Assembly: GCF_946887195.1 (NCBI RefSeq)
Contig: NZ_CAMPKE010000023.1
Location: forward strand, 1-47,773
Reading direction: 5' to 3'
DNA from: an uncultured Halomonas sp.
Lineage (GTDB): Bacteria > Pseudomonadota > Gammaproteobacteria > Pseudomonadales > Halomonadaceae
Length of the DNA: 47,773 nucleotides
The notes below the pieces were generated by a model that saw nothing but the letters and a program-made list of their open reading frames with translations, made no database searches and had not been told where the DNA came from. The translations under genes and the position numbers were made by a program. Below, piece by piece: positions 19,705 to 29,905 of this stretch (its first letter is position 1; every line of letters starts with the position of its first letter).

Positions 19705-22700
19705 TGACTTGGCGCCTCACGATTCGCTTTACGCCATGGCATCCAGCGCGACAGGCGTTCGCCAAAACGTGCGCCGAGCAGTAGCATGCAGGGCGTCAGC
19801 AGTAGCGTCAGGCCGGTGGCGAAGCCCAATCCACCGGCGATGGCGCTGGAGAGCTGAGTCCACCACTGGGTCGATGGCGCGCCCCAGCCGAGACTGGGGG
19901 CGAGCAGGTCGACATTGACGCCGAGCACCATGGGAATCAACCCGAGTATGGTGGTGATCGCCGTGAGCAGCACCGGTCGCAGGCGCCGGCCACCGGCTTC
20001 GAGCGCCGCCTCGAAGGCGGCCATGCCCTCATGGCGCAACTGATTGTAGGTATCGATCAGCACGATGTTGTTGTTCACCACGATGCCGCCGAGGGCGATG
20101 ATGCCCATGCCCACCATGACGATGCCGAATGGCTGATTGTTGATCAGCAAACCCAGCAGTACCCCGGCGGTGGAGAATACGATGGCCGAGAGCACCAGCG
20201 CCGTCTGGTAGAGACTATTGAATTGGGTGACCAGGATGATTGCCATCAGGAAGATCGAGACGCCGAAGGCGACCGTCAGGAATTGACTGGTTTCGGCCTG
20301 ATCCTCCTGCTCGCCGGCGAAATCGACGCTGACACCTTCGGGCAATGCACCCAGCGCCTCGCTCAATGCCCTGATTCGCTCATCGACCTGATAACCCGCC
20401 GCCACATCGGCTTGCAGGGTGATGGTGCGCTGGCCATCGACCCGATGCAGCGTGCTGACCTTGGGTGCGGGTTCGAGCGTGACGAACTGACTGATCGGCA
20501 CCTGGCCGCGATCGGTATGAATGGTCAACCGCTCGAGCTGGTCGAGACTACGCCAGGCGCTGGGCAGACGCACCCGAATATCGACCTCATCGTTGGCATC
20601 CTGGGGGCGATAGGTGGCGATTTGCAAACCACGGGTCACCAGTTGCACGGCGCTACCGATGGTCGCGACATCGGCGCCGAAACGTGCCGCCGCCTCGCGG
20701 TCGACCAACAGGCGCCATTCGATACCGGGCAGGCTGCGATTGTCCTCGATGGCGGTGAATCCGCCGAGCCGCTGCATGGCGCCGCGCAACGCATCGACGG
20801 CCTGGCCGATGTGCGTCGGATCGCGGGCGCTGAGTTCGAGCTGGATCGGCTTGCCGCTGGTGGGGCCCTGTTCCTGCTCGCGGAATTCCAGACGAATGCC
20901 GGGAATGTCGGCGGTGCGTTCGGCCATGTCGGCTAGAATCTCGCTGGCCGGACGACGCTCATGCCAATCGATCAGTTGGAAGGTGAGCTGGCCGATGACA
21001 TCGGAGCCCATCTCCGATTGTTCGCTGGTGATCGCGAACGAGCGCGCATACAGCGCCTTGACTTCGCTCATGCCGATCAGCCGCGCTTCGACACGCTGCA
21101 CGATGGCATCCTTCTCCTCGATCGATAGATCGCCGCGTGCGCGCACCAGCACCTGAGCGCTATCGGGCTCTACCGCCGGGAAGAACTCGACGCCGTGGTT
21201 GAAGCGCGCGTAACCCGCGTAAATCAGCGCCATCAATAGTAGCGCGCCGGTCAACGTGAGCATCGGATGGCGCAGTAAACGGGTCAGGGTACGTCGATAA
21301 AGGCGCCCGCCCGCGGTGGTCCCGGGATTCCCGCGCGGCTGACCGCGACTGAACAGGTTTCCCAGCGTGGGCAGGAAAATCAGCGCCATGGCCAGCGAGG
21401 CGAGCAGGCAGAGGATGACCGTGGCCGGCAGGTACTTCATGAATTCGCCGACCACGCCGGGCCAGAATAGCAGCGGGATGAAGACCACGATGGTGGTGGC
21501 GGTCGATGAGATCACCGGCCAGGCCATGCGATCGGCGGCGCCGGCCCAGGCGTCGCGGGTGGGTAGCCCATCGGCCAGGTTGCGATCGGCCTGTTCGCCG
21601 ACCACGATGGCGCCATCGACCAGCATGCCGGCGACCAGAATCAGCGCGAACAGCACCACGATGTTGAGCGTATAGCCGACTGCCCAGACCAGCAGAATGC
21701 CGGTCAGAAAGGCGCCGGGGATGGTCAGGCCGATCAGCAGCGCCGAGCGCAGCCCCATGGTGGCGAGAATCACGATCAGCACCAGCACGACCGCAGCCAT
21801 GACGTTGTTCAACAGCTCATCGAGCATGCCCTTGACGTCTTCCGACTGGTCCATGATGGTGCGCACGTCGAGCGCTTCGGGCAGTTGGGGCTCGGCGCTG
21901 GCCAACAGCGCTTTTACCGAATCGATGGTGGCAATGATATTGGCGCCGGCACGCTTGGAGACCTCGAGCACCAACGCCGGCTGGCCGTTGATGCGCGCAT
22001 AGCCGGTGGGGTCCTTGAAGGTGCGATGAATCATCGCCACGTCGCCGAACGTGACCACGCGATCGCCATCGACCTTTACCGGCATGGCGAGCATGTCGTC
22101 GATGTCTTCGATGACGCCGGGCACCTTGATGGTCAAACGACCCGCGCCGTTATCCAGACTGCCCGCCGCGACCAGACGGTTGTTGCGCGCGACCAGATTG
22201 AGCAGCGTATCGAAATCGACGCCATAGCTGTGCAGTACCAGTGGATCGACGACGATCTCCAGCAGCGGCTCGCGCTCGCCGGCGATATCGACTTCCAAAA
22301 CTTGCGGAATACCCTCGATGGCCTGTTGCAATTCGCGGGCGACACCCATCAACTGATCGATCGAGAGCGGTCCGGAAAGGCCGATCGACAGCACCGGCAG
22401 CAGCGCCACGTTGACTTCCATGACGCGCGGTTCTTCGGCCTCTTCGGGCAGCGAGGCCCGCGCGATATCGACTTTCTCACGCACATCGGCCAGGGCGCGT
22501 TGCGGGTCGAAGCCGGCATCGAATTCCAGGGTGATCGATGCGTAACCTTCACTGGCCTGGGCCGACATCTGCTCCACGCCGGGAATGCTGCGCAGCTCCT
22601 GCTCCATCGGTCGGATCAATAGCCGCTCGGCATCCTCGGGGCTCACCCCCTCGAGCACCAGCGATACGTAGATCATCGGAATGACGACGTCGGGATTGGA

Positions 22701-22808
22701 CTCCTTGGGAATCGCCTGGTAAGCCGCGCTGCCGGCAAGCAGCAGGAAAATCAGCAGCAGCAGTGTCGTGCGGGTGCGGTCGAGCGCCGCCTCGATCAGG
22801 GTACGCAT
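19692..22808 (-). CDS. RND family efflux permease
   Basis: A 1038-residue inner-membrane proton-driven exporter of the HAE1/AcrB type. It shows the duplicated plan: N-terminal TM1 (TLLLLIFLLLAGSAAYQAIP), two large periplasmic loops, and TM clusters around residues 330-500 and 840-1020. In TM4 the usual VDD aspartate pair reads GMLVDGAIVV, so the second Asp is Gly; this single-Asp form occurs in some RND subgroups. The ATG at 22808 is one base past the stop of the adaptor gene, so the two are coupled. No outer-membrane channel gene is adjacent, so the pump would use one encoded elsewhere. The substrate cannot be told from sequence. Confidence 0.92.
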   Translation of the reverse strand: MRTLIEAALDRTRTTLLLLIFLLLAGSAAYQAIPKESNPDVVIPMIYVSLVLEGVSPEDAERLLIRPMEQELRSIPGVEQMSAQASEGYASITLEFDAGFDPQRALADVREKVDIARASLPEEAEEPRVMEVNVALLPVLSIGLSGPLSIDQLMGVARELQQAIEGIPQVLEVDIAGEREPLLEIVVDPLVLHSYGVDFDTLLNLVARNNRLVAAGSLDNGAGRLTIKVPGVIEDIDDMLAMPVKVDGDRVVTFGDVAMIHRTFKDPTGYARINGQPALVLEVSKRAGANIIATIDSVKALLASAEPQLPEALDVRTIMDQSEDVKGMLDELLNNVMAAVVLVLIVILATMGLRSALLIGLTIPGAFLTGILLVWAVGYTLNIVVLFALILVAGMLVDGAIVVGEQADRNLADGLPTRDAWAGAADRMAWPVISSTATTIVVFIPLLFWPGVVGEFMKYLPATVILCLLASLAMALIFLPTLGNLFSRGQPRGNPGTTAGGRLYRRTLTRLLRHPMLTLTGALLLMALIYAGYARFNHGVEFFPAVEPDSAQVLVRARGDLSIEEKDAIVQRVEARLIGMSEVKALYARSFAITSEQSEMGSDVIGQLTFQLIDWHERRPASEILADMAERTADIPGIRLEFREQEQGPTSGKPIQLELSARDPTHIGQAVDALRGAMQRLGGFTAIEDNRSLPGIEWRLLVDREAAARFGADVATIGSAVQLVTRGLQIATYRPQDANDEVDIRVRLPSAWRSLDQLERLTIHTDRGQVPISQFVTLEPAPKVSTLHRVDGQRTITLQADVAAGYQVDERIRALSEALGALPEGVSVDFAGEQEDQAETSQFLTVAFGVSIFLMAIILVTQFNSLYQTALVLSAIVFSTAGVLLGLLINNQPFGIVMVGMGIIALGGIVVNNNIVLIDTYNQLRHEGMAAFEAALEAGGRRLRPVLLTAITTILGLIPMVLGVNVDLLAPSLGWGAPSTQWWTQLSSAIAGGLGFATGLTLLLTPCMLLLGARFGERLSRWMPWRKANREAPSQNTP

Positions 22809-22809
22809 C

Positions 22810-23898
22810 TCAACCGGCGTCCTCGCCATCGACGTTCACCGCCGCGACCTGCTGGTCGGGCTCGACGAAACCGCCGCCCAACGTGATCAGCCGTATTCGG
22901 TCGGGCAGGCCGCCGACCCAGGCGTGGGTCGCGTCGGCGCTGAGTAGGGTGACCGGGCTGAAGCGCACACGGTTGTCGTCGTCGACATGCTTGACGCCCA
23001 ATTGGCCCTGCTCGTTGAGCACCAGCCGGGCCGGTGAGAGCCGATGCGCCTGGCTTTCGGGCAGGGCGATCTCGAGTGTCGCGCTGGCCCCGGCGATACG
23101 CAGGTGCTCGGGATTGGCGACATCCACTTCGAGGGCGTAACTGCGCGTGCTGGTATTGGCGCTACTGGAGACGAAACTGACTTCGCCTTGCAGCTCGCGA
23201 CCATCGAGTAGCGTCACCGTGACCGGCAGGCCCTCGCTGACCGCTGGGGCACGGCGCTGGGGCACCCAGGCGGAAGCGGTGAGCCGGTCGATCTCGACCA
23301 ACTGGCCGATCTCATCGCCGACCTGCACGAATTCGCCGAGTTCGACATCGAGCTGGTCGAGCATGCCATCGAAGGGGGCCTCGAGGCGGGTATCGGCCAG
23401 CGTTTCGCGCAGGTTGGCGAGTTCGGCGCGGGTGGCGGCCAGCTCGCTTTCCAGGCGCAATATTTCGTTATCCGATACCAGATTGCGCCCGCGTAGCCGC
23501 CGGGCGCCGTCGAGCTCGGCCTGGCGCAATGCGAGTTCGGCCTCGGCACGGGCGAGTTGCGCCGGGAGATCCTCGGCGTCGATTTCGAGGAGCAGATCGC
23601 CGGCCTCGACTCGTGCGCCGAGCGGCTGCGGTAACGCGACGACACTGCCGGCATGGCGTGCGCGCAGCACGACCGAGCGACGCGGCTCCAGTTGCCCCTG
23701 AAGCACGAGATGGGGTGTATATTGCTGCGCTTCCGATAGGCGAATTTCGACACTCGGCAGCGTTTCCTCAGGGGGGGCACTAGCCTCGGGGGGCTGATCG
23801 CGAAAGCCTTGCATATCGCCGAACAGTAGCCAGATAAGCAGAGCCACGCCCAGCAGCAGAGCGAGCACGGCGGGCGACAGGGAGAGTTTCGAGCGCAT
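22810..23898 (-). CDS. RND efflux periplasmic adaptor (membrane fusion protein)
   Basis: A 362-residue protein with an N-terminal hydrophobic anchor (LSPAVLALLLGVALLIWLLF). A lipoyl half-motif pair flanks a helical hairpin (LARAEAELALRQAELDGARR, then LESELAATRAELANLRETLA), and the second half-motif follows (DTRLEAPFDGMLDQLDVELG), then beta-barrel and membrane-proximal domains. These are the marks of AcrA/MexA-type adaptors that link the inner pump to the outer channel. I use the ATG at 23898 (MRSKLSLSP); the frame stays open to 24081 through the end of the upstream HAD gene. It is the first gene of the pump pair. Confidence 0.92.
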   Translation of the reverse strand: MRSKLSLSPAVLALLLGVALLIWLLFGDMQGFRDQPPEASAPPEETLPSVEIRLSEAQQYTPHLVLQGQLEPRRSVVLRARHAGSVVALPQPLGARVEAGDLLLEIDAEDLPAQLARAEAELALRQAELDGARRLRGRNLVSDNEILRLESELAATRAELANLRETLADTRLEAPFDGMLDQLDVELGEFVQVGDEIGQLVEIDRLTASAWVPQRRAPAVSEGLPVTVTLLDGRELQGEVSFVSSSANTSTRSYALEVDVANPEHLRIAGASATLEIALPESQAHRLSPARLVLNEQGQLGVKHVDDDNRVRFSPVTLLSADATHAWVGGLPDRIRLITLGGGFVEPDQQVAAVNVDGEDAG

Positions 23899-23912
23899 CA
23901 GGACATCCCGGT

Positions 23913-24566
23913 TCAACGTAAGCTGATGATCGGCCAGCCGCGTGTTTCGGCCGCCTGCCTGAGCGTGTCGTCGGGGTCTACCGCGACCGGGTTGTCTACC
24001 TCTTCCAGCAATGGCAAATCGTTGAGCGAATCGCTGTAGAACCACGCCCCATCGAGGTCGAGCTGCTTTTCGGCCAGCCATTCATGCAGCCGCGCGATCT
24101 TGCCCTCGCGAAAGCTCGGCGTGCCGGTAATGCGCCCGGTATAGCGATCCTCGATCATCTCGGGGTCGACGGCGATCAACTCATCGACACCCAGGCGCGC
24201 GGCGATCGGACCGGTCACGAAGCGGTTGGTGGCGGTGATGATCAGCAGGGTATCGCCGCGCGCGCGATGCTCGGCCAGCAACGCTTCCCCTTTGGGCAAA
24301 ATATGCGGCTCGATCATGCTGGCCATGAATTGGCGGTGCCAGATCGCCAATTGCTCGGCGCTGTTGGCTGCCAACGGCGCCAGCGCCAGCGCCAGATAGG
24401 CATGAATATCCAGGGTGCCGGCCTGGTAGTCCTCGAGGAATTTTTCGTTGGCCTCGTGATAGCCGACCGGATCGACCACGCCCTGTTCGACCAGAAACTG
24501 GCCCCAGGCATGGTCGCTGTCGATGGATATCAGCGTATTGTCGAGATCGAAGATGGCCAGACTCAA
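23913..24566 (-). CDS. HAD-IB family phosphatase (SerB-like)
   Basis: A 217-residue hydrolase. Motif I is [16 protein letters not shown] with the nucleophile Asp, motif [16 protein letters not shown], and motif [16 protein letters not shown]. It fits the subfamily IB hydrolases related to phosphoserine phosphatase and to the RppH-linked HAD protein of pseudomonads. No ATG is available at the conserved start; a TTG at 24566 has GGAG eight bases upstream and begins exactly at the conserved region, so I use it. It is divergent from rppH and 14 bp ahead of the adaptor gene. The substrate is unknown. Confidence 0.85.
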   Translation of the reverse strand: MSLAIFDLDNTLISIDSDHAWGQFLVEQGVVDPVGYHEANEKFLEDYQAGTLDIHAYLALALAPLAANSAEQLAIWHRQFMASMIEPHILPKGEALLAEHRARGDTLLIITATNRFVTGPIAARLGVDELIAVDPEMIEDRYTGRITGTPSFREGKIARLHEWLAEKQLDLDGAWFYSDSLNDLPLLEEVDNPVAVDPDDTLRQAAETRGWPIISLR

Positions 24567-24761
24567 GACGCGTTCTCCATGTGTATAAGCAATAAGCGGC
24601 GGCGAAAAATAGGCAATTATTGCAGAGCCGCTCGCTAATGCATACACGGCTGCGGTCCAATGCATGGCACCTCGTCCTTGCCTTGTCGCAATGCCGTATT
24701 GATGCGCTTTCCGGCTTTGTGGAAGAATGGCTTTAATATTCGTTTAATTAAGGTGAAGCCC

Positions 24762-25253
24762 GTGATCGACGCTGACGGCTTCCGCCCCAATGTTGGCATC
24801 ATCATTGCCAACCACGAGGGCCAGCTGCTGTGGGCGCGTCGGGTAGGGCAGAATGCGTGGCAATTTCCCCAGGGAGGCATCAAGTCGGACGAGACGCCGC
24901 AACAGGCACTTTATCGGGAGTTGGAGGAGGAGATCGGTTTGACTCCCGAGGATGTCGACGTGCTGGCCTGCACCCGTGGATGGCTGCGCTACCGTCTACC
25001 ACGACGCATGATACGAACGCAATCGCGGCCGGTATGCATCGGCCAGAAACAGAAGTGGTTTCTACTGCGGATTCGCTGCCAGGACAGCCGGGTCTGTATG
25101 GATACCACGCCCAAGCCGGAGTTCGACGGCTGGCGCTGGGTCAGCTACTGGTACCCGCTGGGTCAGGTAGTGACCTTCAAGCGCGAGGTCTATCGACGCG
25201 CTCTGCGTGAATTGGCGCCGCGCGTGCAGCGCCTGGCTCAGGGCGACGGCTGA
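24762..25253 (+). CDS. rppH: RNA pyrophosphohydrolase RppH
   Basis: A 163-residue Nudix enzyme that removes pyrophosphate from 5' triphosphate RNA ends and so triggers RNase E-dependent decay. The Nudix box spans residues 38-60 ([20 protein letters not shown], then IGL). The flanking RFRPNVGI-like start, the NAWQFPQGG motif and the [24 protein letters not shown] C-terminus are all characteristic. It starts with GTG at 24762 after AAGG; relatives begin at the same point. Its neighbours, HAD gene and ptsP, match the Pseudomonas order. Confidence 0.95.
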   Translation: MIDADGFRPNVGIIIANHEGQLLWARRVGQNAWQFPQGGIKSDETPQQALYRELEEEIGLTPEDVDVLACTRGWLRYRLPRRMIRTQSRPVCIGQKQKWFLLRIRCQDSRVCMDTTPKPEFDGWRWVSYWYPLGQVVTFKREVYRRALRELAPRVQRLAQGDG

Positions 25254-25295
25254 AGACAGCCGATTTTTACTTATTCGACTACAAGAAGAACGCCC

Positions 25296-27557
25296 ATGCT
25301 CGATGTCCTACGTCGCATCGTCCAGGAGGTCAACAAAGCGCGCAGTCTCGACGCCGCGCTGGCCACCATGGTGCGGCGCATTCGCAAAGCGATGCACACC
25401 GATGTCTGCTCCGTCTACCTGTTCGACGCCGCCCGTGATCGGCTGGTACTGATGGACACCATCGGCCTGCACACCCAGGCCGTGGGTCATGTCACCCTGC
25501 GCCTCGGCGAAGGCCTGGTAGGCCTGGTGGGGCAGCGCGAGGAGCCGCTCAATCTCGAGGATGCGCCGGCGCACCCGCTGTTCCGCTACTTCGAGGAGAC
25601 CGGTGAGGAGCGCTTTTCCAGCTTTCTCGGCGTGCCGATCATTCACCAGCGCCGTATGCTCGGCGTGCTGGTCGTCCAGCAGCAGGACAAGCGGCGTTAC
25701 GACGAGGGCGATGAAGCCTTCCTGGTGACCATGGCCGCGCAACTGGCCGGCGTACTCGCGCATGCGCTCGCCACCGGTAGCGTCAATCGCCTGACTCGCG
25801 CCGACGGCAGGGCGACCTTCAGTGGCGTCGCCGCCTCGCCGGGCATGGTCATTGGCGAGGCGGTGGTGATCGCACCGTTGGCCGATCTGGATAACGTGCC
25901 GGACCTGATTCCCACCGACATGGATTACGAGGTTCGCCGGCTGAGCGAAGCCATCGACCGGGTGCGCCATGAAATTCGCAAAGCCGGTGCGCGCCTGGCC
26001 AGCCGTATCTCCAGTCAGGAACTGGCGCTGTTCGATGTTTACGAGCAGATGCTGGCCGATGCCGCGCTCGGTCAGGAGGTCGAGAAACGCATTCGCGAAG
26101 GGCAGTGGGCGCCGGGTGCGCTGGCCGACGTGGTGCGTCGCCACGTGCAGTATCTCGAACGGGTCGACGACGATTACCTGCGTGAACGGGCGGCGGACAT
26201 TCGCGACCTGGGCCGGCGGGTGCTGACGCACCTGCAAGAAGAAGATCCGCGCGGCCCCGATAACTTCCCCGAGCGCTGCATTCTGGTCGGCGACGAGATC
26301 AGCGTGACCATGCTCGGTGAGGTGCCGCGTGACAGGCTGGCCGGTCTGGTGTCGATCAGCGGCTCCAGCACATCGCATGTGGCGATTCTCGCCCGGGCGA
26401 TGGGCATACCCACCGTATTGGGCATGATCGATCTTCCACTGCCGCGCTTGAACGGCGCGCCGGTGATTCTCGATGGCCACCGCGGGCGGCTGTTCGTGCG
26501 CCCCGAAGACGATCTGATCGAACGCTATCGGAGCATGATCGCCGAGGAGCAGGCGCTGGCCGAGGTGCTCGAGCACGAGCAGCACCTGCCCAGCGAAACG
26601 CCGGATGGCCATGCCATGCCATTGATGGTCAACACCGGCCTGGCGGTGGATGCCGTGGCGCTTCTCAAGCCGCGCATCAGCGGCGTGGGGCTATATCGAA
26701 CCGAAGTCCCGTTCATGATCGCCGAGCGCTTCCCCGGCGAGCAGGAGCAGGCGCGCCTGTATCGCGATCAACTCGAAAGCTTCGCCCCGCTACCGGTGGT
26801 CATGCGCACTCTGGATATCGGTGGCGACAAGGATCTGCCGTATTTCCCCATCCACGAGGCCAATCCGTTTCTTGGCTGGCGCGGCATTCGCGTGACGCTG
26901 GATCATCCCGAGGTGTTGATGGTGCAGTTGCGCGCCATGCTGCGTGCATCCAATGGCCTGGGCAACCTGCGCATACTGCTGCCGATGATCACCAATGTCG
27001 ATGAGGTCGATGCGGCGCTGCGCCTGCTCGATCGCGCACTGGTCGAACTGGCCGAGGAGGGCATCGCGCTCGAACGCCCATTGGTTGGCGTGATGATCGA
27101 AGTGCCGGCGACGCTGTATCAGCTTGACGCTCTGGCGGCGCGGGTCGATTTCTTCTCGGTGGGTAGCAACGACCTGACCCAGTACCTGCTGGCGGTCGAT
27201 CGTAACAATCCGCGCGTGGCGGATTTGTACAATGCTTGCCATCCGGCGGTACTGGCGGCGCTGGCGCGGCTGGCCGATGAAGTGGCGCGGCTCGAGATGC
27301 CGACCTCGGTGTGCGGTGAATTGGCCGGCGACCCCGGCGGGGCATTGCTGCTGATGGGAATGGGCTTCGATGCGCTGTCGATGAACGCGCCGAGCCTGCC
27401 GCGCGTACGTGCCGCGATTCGCCGCGTGCCACTGAGTGCGGCGCGCACGCTGGTCGATGATATCCTCCAGTTGCCCACGCCAGCGGCGGTTCGTGCGCAT
27501 CTTGCGGCCCGTTTCGGCGAATGGCAGTTGACTCACCTGTTGCCGCCTCGGGACTGA
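25296..27557 (+). CDS. ptsP: PtsP, nitrogen-type phosphotransferase enzyme I (EI-Ntr) with GAF domain
   Basis: A 753-residue cytosolic kinase that passes phosphate from PEP to NPr in the nitrogen-related PTS. The GAF sensor covers about residues 17-160 (NKARSLDAALATMVRRIRKA onward); in relatives it senses glutamine. The phosphohistidine domain has the active site GSSTSHVAILARAMGIPTVLG with His361. The C-terminal PEP-binding TIM barrel includes GLYRTEVPFM, MRTLDIGGDKDLPYF and a VCGELAGDP motif. No sugar-PTS EIIA or HPr is fused. It follows rppH by 42 bp and probably shares its transcript. Confidence 0.96.
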   Translation: MLDVLRRIVQEVNKARSLDAALATMVRRIRKAMHTDVCSVYLFDAARDRLVLMDTIGLHTQAVGHVTLRLGEGLVGLVGQREEPLNLEDAPAHPLFRYFEETGEERFSSFLGVPIIHQRRMLGVLVVQQQDKRRYDEGDEAFLVTMAAQLAGVLAHALATGSVNRLTRADGRATFSGVAASPGMVIGEAVVIAPLADLDNVPDLIPTDMDYEVRRLSEAIDRVRHEIRKAGARLASRISSQELALFDVYEQMLADAALGQEVEKRIREGQWAPGALADVVRRHVQYLERVDDDYLRERAADIRDLGRRVLTHLQEEDPRGPDNFPERCILVGDEISVTMLGEVPRDRLAGLVSISGSSTSHVAILARAMGIPTVLGMIDLPLPRLNGAPVILDGHRGRLFVRPEDDLIERYRSMIAEEQALAEVLEHEQHLPSETPDGHAMPLMVNTGLAVDAVALLKPRISGVGLYRTEVPFMIAERFPGEQEQARLYRDQLESFAPLPVVMRTLDIGGDKDLPYFPIHEANPFLGWRGIRVTLDHPEVLMVQLRAMLRASNGLGNLRILLPMITNVDEVDAALRLLDRALVELAEEGIALERPLVGVMIEVPATLYQLDALAARVDFFSVGSNDLTQYLLAVDRNNPRVADLYNACHPAVLAALARLADEVARLEMPTSVCGELAGDPGGALLLMGMGFDALSMNAPSLPRVRAAIRRVPLSAARTLVDDILQLPTPAAVRAHLAARFGEWQLTHLLPPRD

Positions 27558-27573
27558 TGGCCGTGGGTGCGAT

Positions 27574-28377
27574 TCATGGTTCCCCTTGGCGGCCTGCGGT
27601 TTCGATAATTTCAAGCCTGCATTGGGTCTCACCCAGCTTTCGCCCGCCCGGGCCGAAACGCCGCTCGCCAATGGCGATCTCGCCACTCGCGCGCCACTCT
27701 ACCCAGGTGCTGGCACGGGTGCCGTAATCGTCGCCGGCGATGAACGGCGCCGAAAGAAGCCGCTCCAGCGCCAACTCCACGCCGGTATCCGGCAAGGCGG
27801 CATCGTCCGGTCGATGCTCGTCGGCGAGCAGTTCCCAGGCGGCATCGGCGAAGCTCGCTTCGGCGCCGTCGATTGCCTCGCCAAGCCGCGCACGGCTGCG
27901 TTCCAGTTTGGGCCAGGGCGTATCCAGGCTGGCGTTGGAAAGGCCATGCAATCCGGCGGCGACTTCCTGCAACCGGGTCGCATCGCGGCCATGGTGCAAA
28001 TGCCAGAGCTTATGGCCATTTCCGACCAGCAGATTGAAACCGGCATACCGTTCGGCACCGCCTTCGGCCAGCGCATTCAGCCACTCCGGTAACGATTCGC
28101 AAGCCAACGCATCGCGAACCAGCGCGCCGCGGCTGGGTCCATCGACAGGTGCGGTGAATTCAGGGTCGCGCACGTTGGTCACGGCGGCCAGGCGGCCCCG
28201 CTCGTGTGCCGCCAGCCAGGTGCCACCGGCCCGCAGGTCGCGCCCGCCGACAATCCTGGGCGCATCATCCCACACGGCGAGCGCGGCGCTGGGGCGATCG
28301 TGGAACTCATCGCGATTGGCGGCGAGCCGCAGCGGTATGGCGCTGCCGGGACGCCAGTCGAAAACGATTAGGCACAT
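27574..28377 (-). CDS. NRDE family protein (TANGO2-like)
   Basis: A 267-residue protein beginning MCLIVFDWRPG and carrying the name motif LAANRDEFHDRP, then GGRDLRAGGTWLA, NVRDP and a GFNLLVGN stretch. It belongs to the NRDE/TANGO2 family, related in fold to Ntn hydrolases with the N-terminal Cys2 as a possible nucleophile. Eukaryotic TANGO2 has been tied to haem and lipid handling; bacterial function is not settled. It converges on ptsP with 16 bp between stops and is divergent from the receiver gene downstream. Confidence 0.88.
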   Translation of the reverse strand: MCLIVFDWRPGSAIPLRLAANRDEFHDRPSAALAVWDDAPRIVGGRDLRAGGTWLAAHERGRLAAVTNVRDPEFTAPVDGPSRGALVRDALACESLPEWLNALAEGGAERYAGFNLLVGNGHKLWHLHHGRDATRLQEVAAGLHGLSNASLDTPWPKLERSRARLGEAIDGAEASFADAAWELLADEHRPDDAALPDTGVELALERLLSAPFIAGDDYGTRASTWVEWRASGEIAIGERRFGPGGRKLGETQCRLEIIETAGRQGEP

Positions 28378-28480
28378 GTGGATTCCCTTGACGATGATGG
28401 CTGTTCCGGCGCCGTTGCCGGCATGACAGTGCGAGGGCGGTCAGCGTAAACTCATGCCATTGTCGACGGCAGGGATCGTG

Positions 28481-29866
28481 ATGCAAGACGCATCGGGAAA
28501 AAAGAAACGCCACGATGGCTTATGGCCCAGGCTGGTTCGCAAAACGCTATGGCCACTGCTGGTGATCGAGGGCTGCTTTGCGCTGGCCTGCCTGGTGGCG
28601 GGAGCGCTGGTCTGGTTCTGGACGATGCAGCATGCTGGCACGACCCTGACGCTGAGATGGATCGTACTGGCCTGGCTCGCGGGGAGCCTAGCCATACTCG
28701 CCATCATGCTGATGCTGCTGCGCCGACGCATGCAGCGCTGGCAGAGAAACATCGAAAAGCCGCTCGATCGCATCGGATCGCTCAACCAGCGTATCACCGA
28801 GTTGCTGCCTTGGTGGCTGAGCGACAATCCATCCATCGATGCGGGCGAGGTGGGTAGCGCCCCCCTTTTTAGCCGCCTCGATAACGAACTCGATGCGCTG
28901 GAGTCGGCATTGAGCCGGGTCGCCGTTCAGCCTCGATTGAATGCCTTGCTCGACGGGCTCGATTGCCCGGCGCTGCTTACCTACGAAGGTGGCCTGGTTG
29001 CCTCCAATGGCGCCCTGGAGCGATTGGTTGGGCGCTCGCAAGGCAAACTGCAAGGCCTGCGTCTGGATGACGTCCTGATTCATGATGAGCCCGTGGCCGA
29101 CGCGTCGCTCGTGCGCGTCCGCGACAGCGAAGGCCACTGGCGGCTATTGCGCCTGGCGTGGAGTGAAGACGGTCTCGGGCATGGCTTGGCGGTACTGTTC
29201 GATGAGTCGGCAACCCAGCGGCACATTCAGCAAGTGTCGCTGGCGTGTGAGCACGCTCGCCAGGACTCGCAGCTCAAGACACGCTACCTCACTTCGTTGC
29301 GTCGCGAACTCGATGCGGTGTTGCCCGCGTTCGGCCAGTGGCTGGATGACGCTGGAGCGGCGCATGACCCGGCGCTGCGCGAGCGATTCCTGGGGCTGAT
29401 GGATTTGCTCGATAGCATCAGCGACACGCGCGATGCCGGTATGCCATGCGATTCCTCTGCCGATCGCCCCGCACGGGTGCTGATCGTCGATGACGGCCCG
29501 GTGAACGCCGCGCTGGCACATAGCGTTCTGACGCGCCGGGGGCTGCAGGTGGATACCGCACGCGGCGGGGAGGAGGCGCTCGAACTGGCCGATCGCTACT
29601 TTTACGATCTGGTCTTCATGGATATCTTCATGCCGACGCCGGATGGCATCGAAACCAGCCGCCGCTGGCGCAAGCGCGAAGCATCGACGCAGCGTACCCG
29701 GCGAAGCGTTCTGATAGCATTGACCGCCAACGCCAGCGAGGCCGACCGTGAAGGCTTTTTTGCCGCCGACATGGACGATTACCTGGCCAAGCCTTATCGT
29801 CCGCAGGCACTGGTCGACATGATTCAGCGCTGGCTGCCCAAGGCTCGTATCGAATCGGCATCCTGA
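28481..29866 (+). CDS. Membrane receiver-domain protein, degenerate hybrid histidine kinase
   Basis: A 461-residue protein with two transmembrane helices near the N-terminus (about residues 25-75), a HAMP-like linker, a weak PAS-like region (PALLTYEGGLVASNGALERL), a short helix, and an intact C-terminal receiver domain. In the receiver the phospho-acceptor is D381 (LVFMDIFMP), the acidic pair lies in VLIVDDGPVN, and the conserved Thr and Lys are in LIALTANASE and YLAKPYRP. A helix KTRYLTSLRRELDAVLPAF at about residues 267-285 resembles a kinase dimerisation H-box, but the histidine position is R275, and no ATP-binding domain lies between it and the receiver. The start at 28481 has AGGG upstream; 28454 is possible. 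It probably takes phosphate from another kinase or phosphotransfer protein. Confidence 0.8.
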   Translation: MQDASGKKKRHDGLWPRLVRKTLWPLLVIEGCFALACLVAGALVWFWTMQHAGTTLTLRWIVLAWLAGSLAILAIMLMLLRRRMQRWQRNIEKPLDRIGSLNQRITELLPWWLSDNPSIDAGEVGSAPLFSRLDNELDALESALSRVAVQPRLNALLDGLDCPALLTYEGGLVASNGALERLVGRSQGKLQGLRLDDVLIHDEPVADASLVRVRDSEGHWRLLRLAWSEDGLGHGLAVLFDESATQRHIQQVSLACEHARQDSQLKTRYLTSLRRELDAVLPAFGQWLDDAGAAHDPALRERFLGLMDLLDSISDTRDAGMPCDSSADRPARVLIVDDGPVNAALAHSVLTRRGLQVDTARGGEEALELADRYFYDLVFMDIFMPTPDGIETSRRWRKREASTQRTRRSVLIALTANASEADREGFFAADMDDYLAKPYRPQALVDMIQRWLPKARIESAS

Positions 29867-29905
29867 TTCGCCGGCTATTTATCCATTCTCTCGTTAGGAC
29901 ACGCC

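Noticed and set aside
20031..20936. 301-aa plus-strand open frame inside the RND pump
   Set aside because: Antisense of the RND coding region; no start signal or domain.
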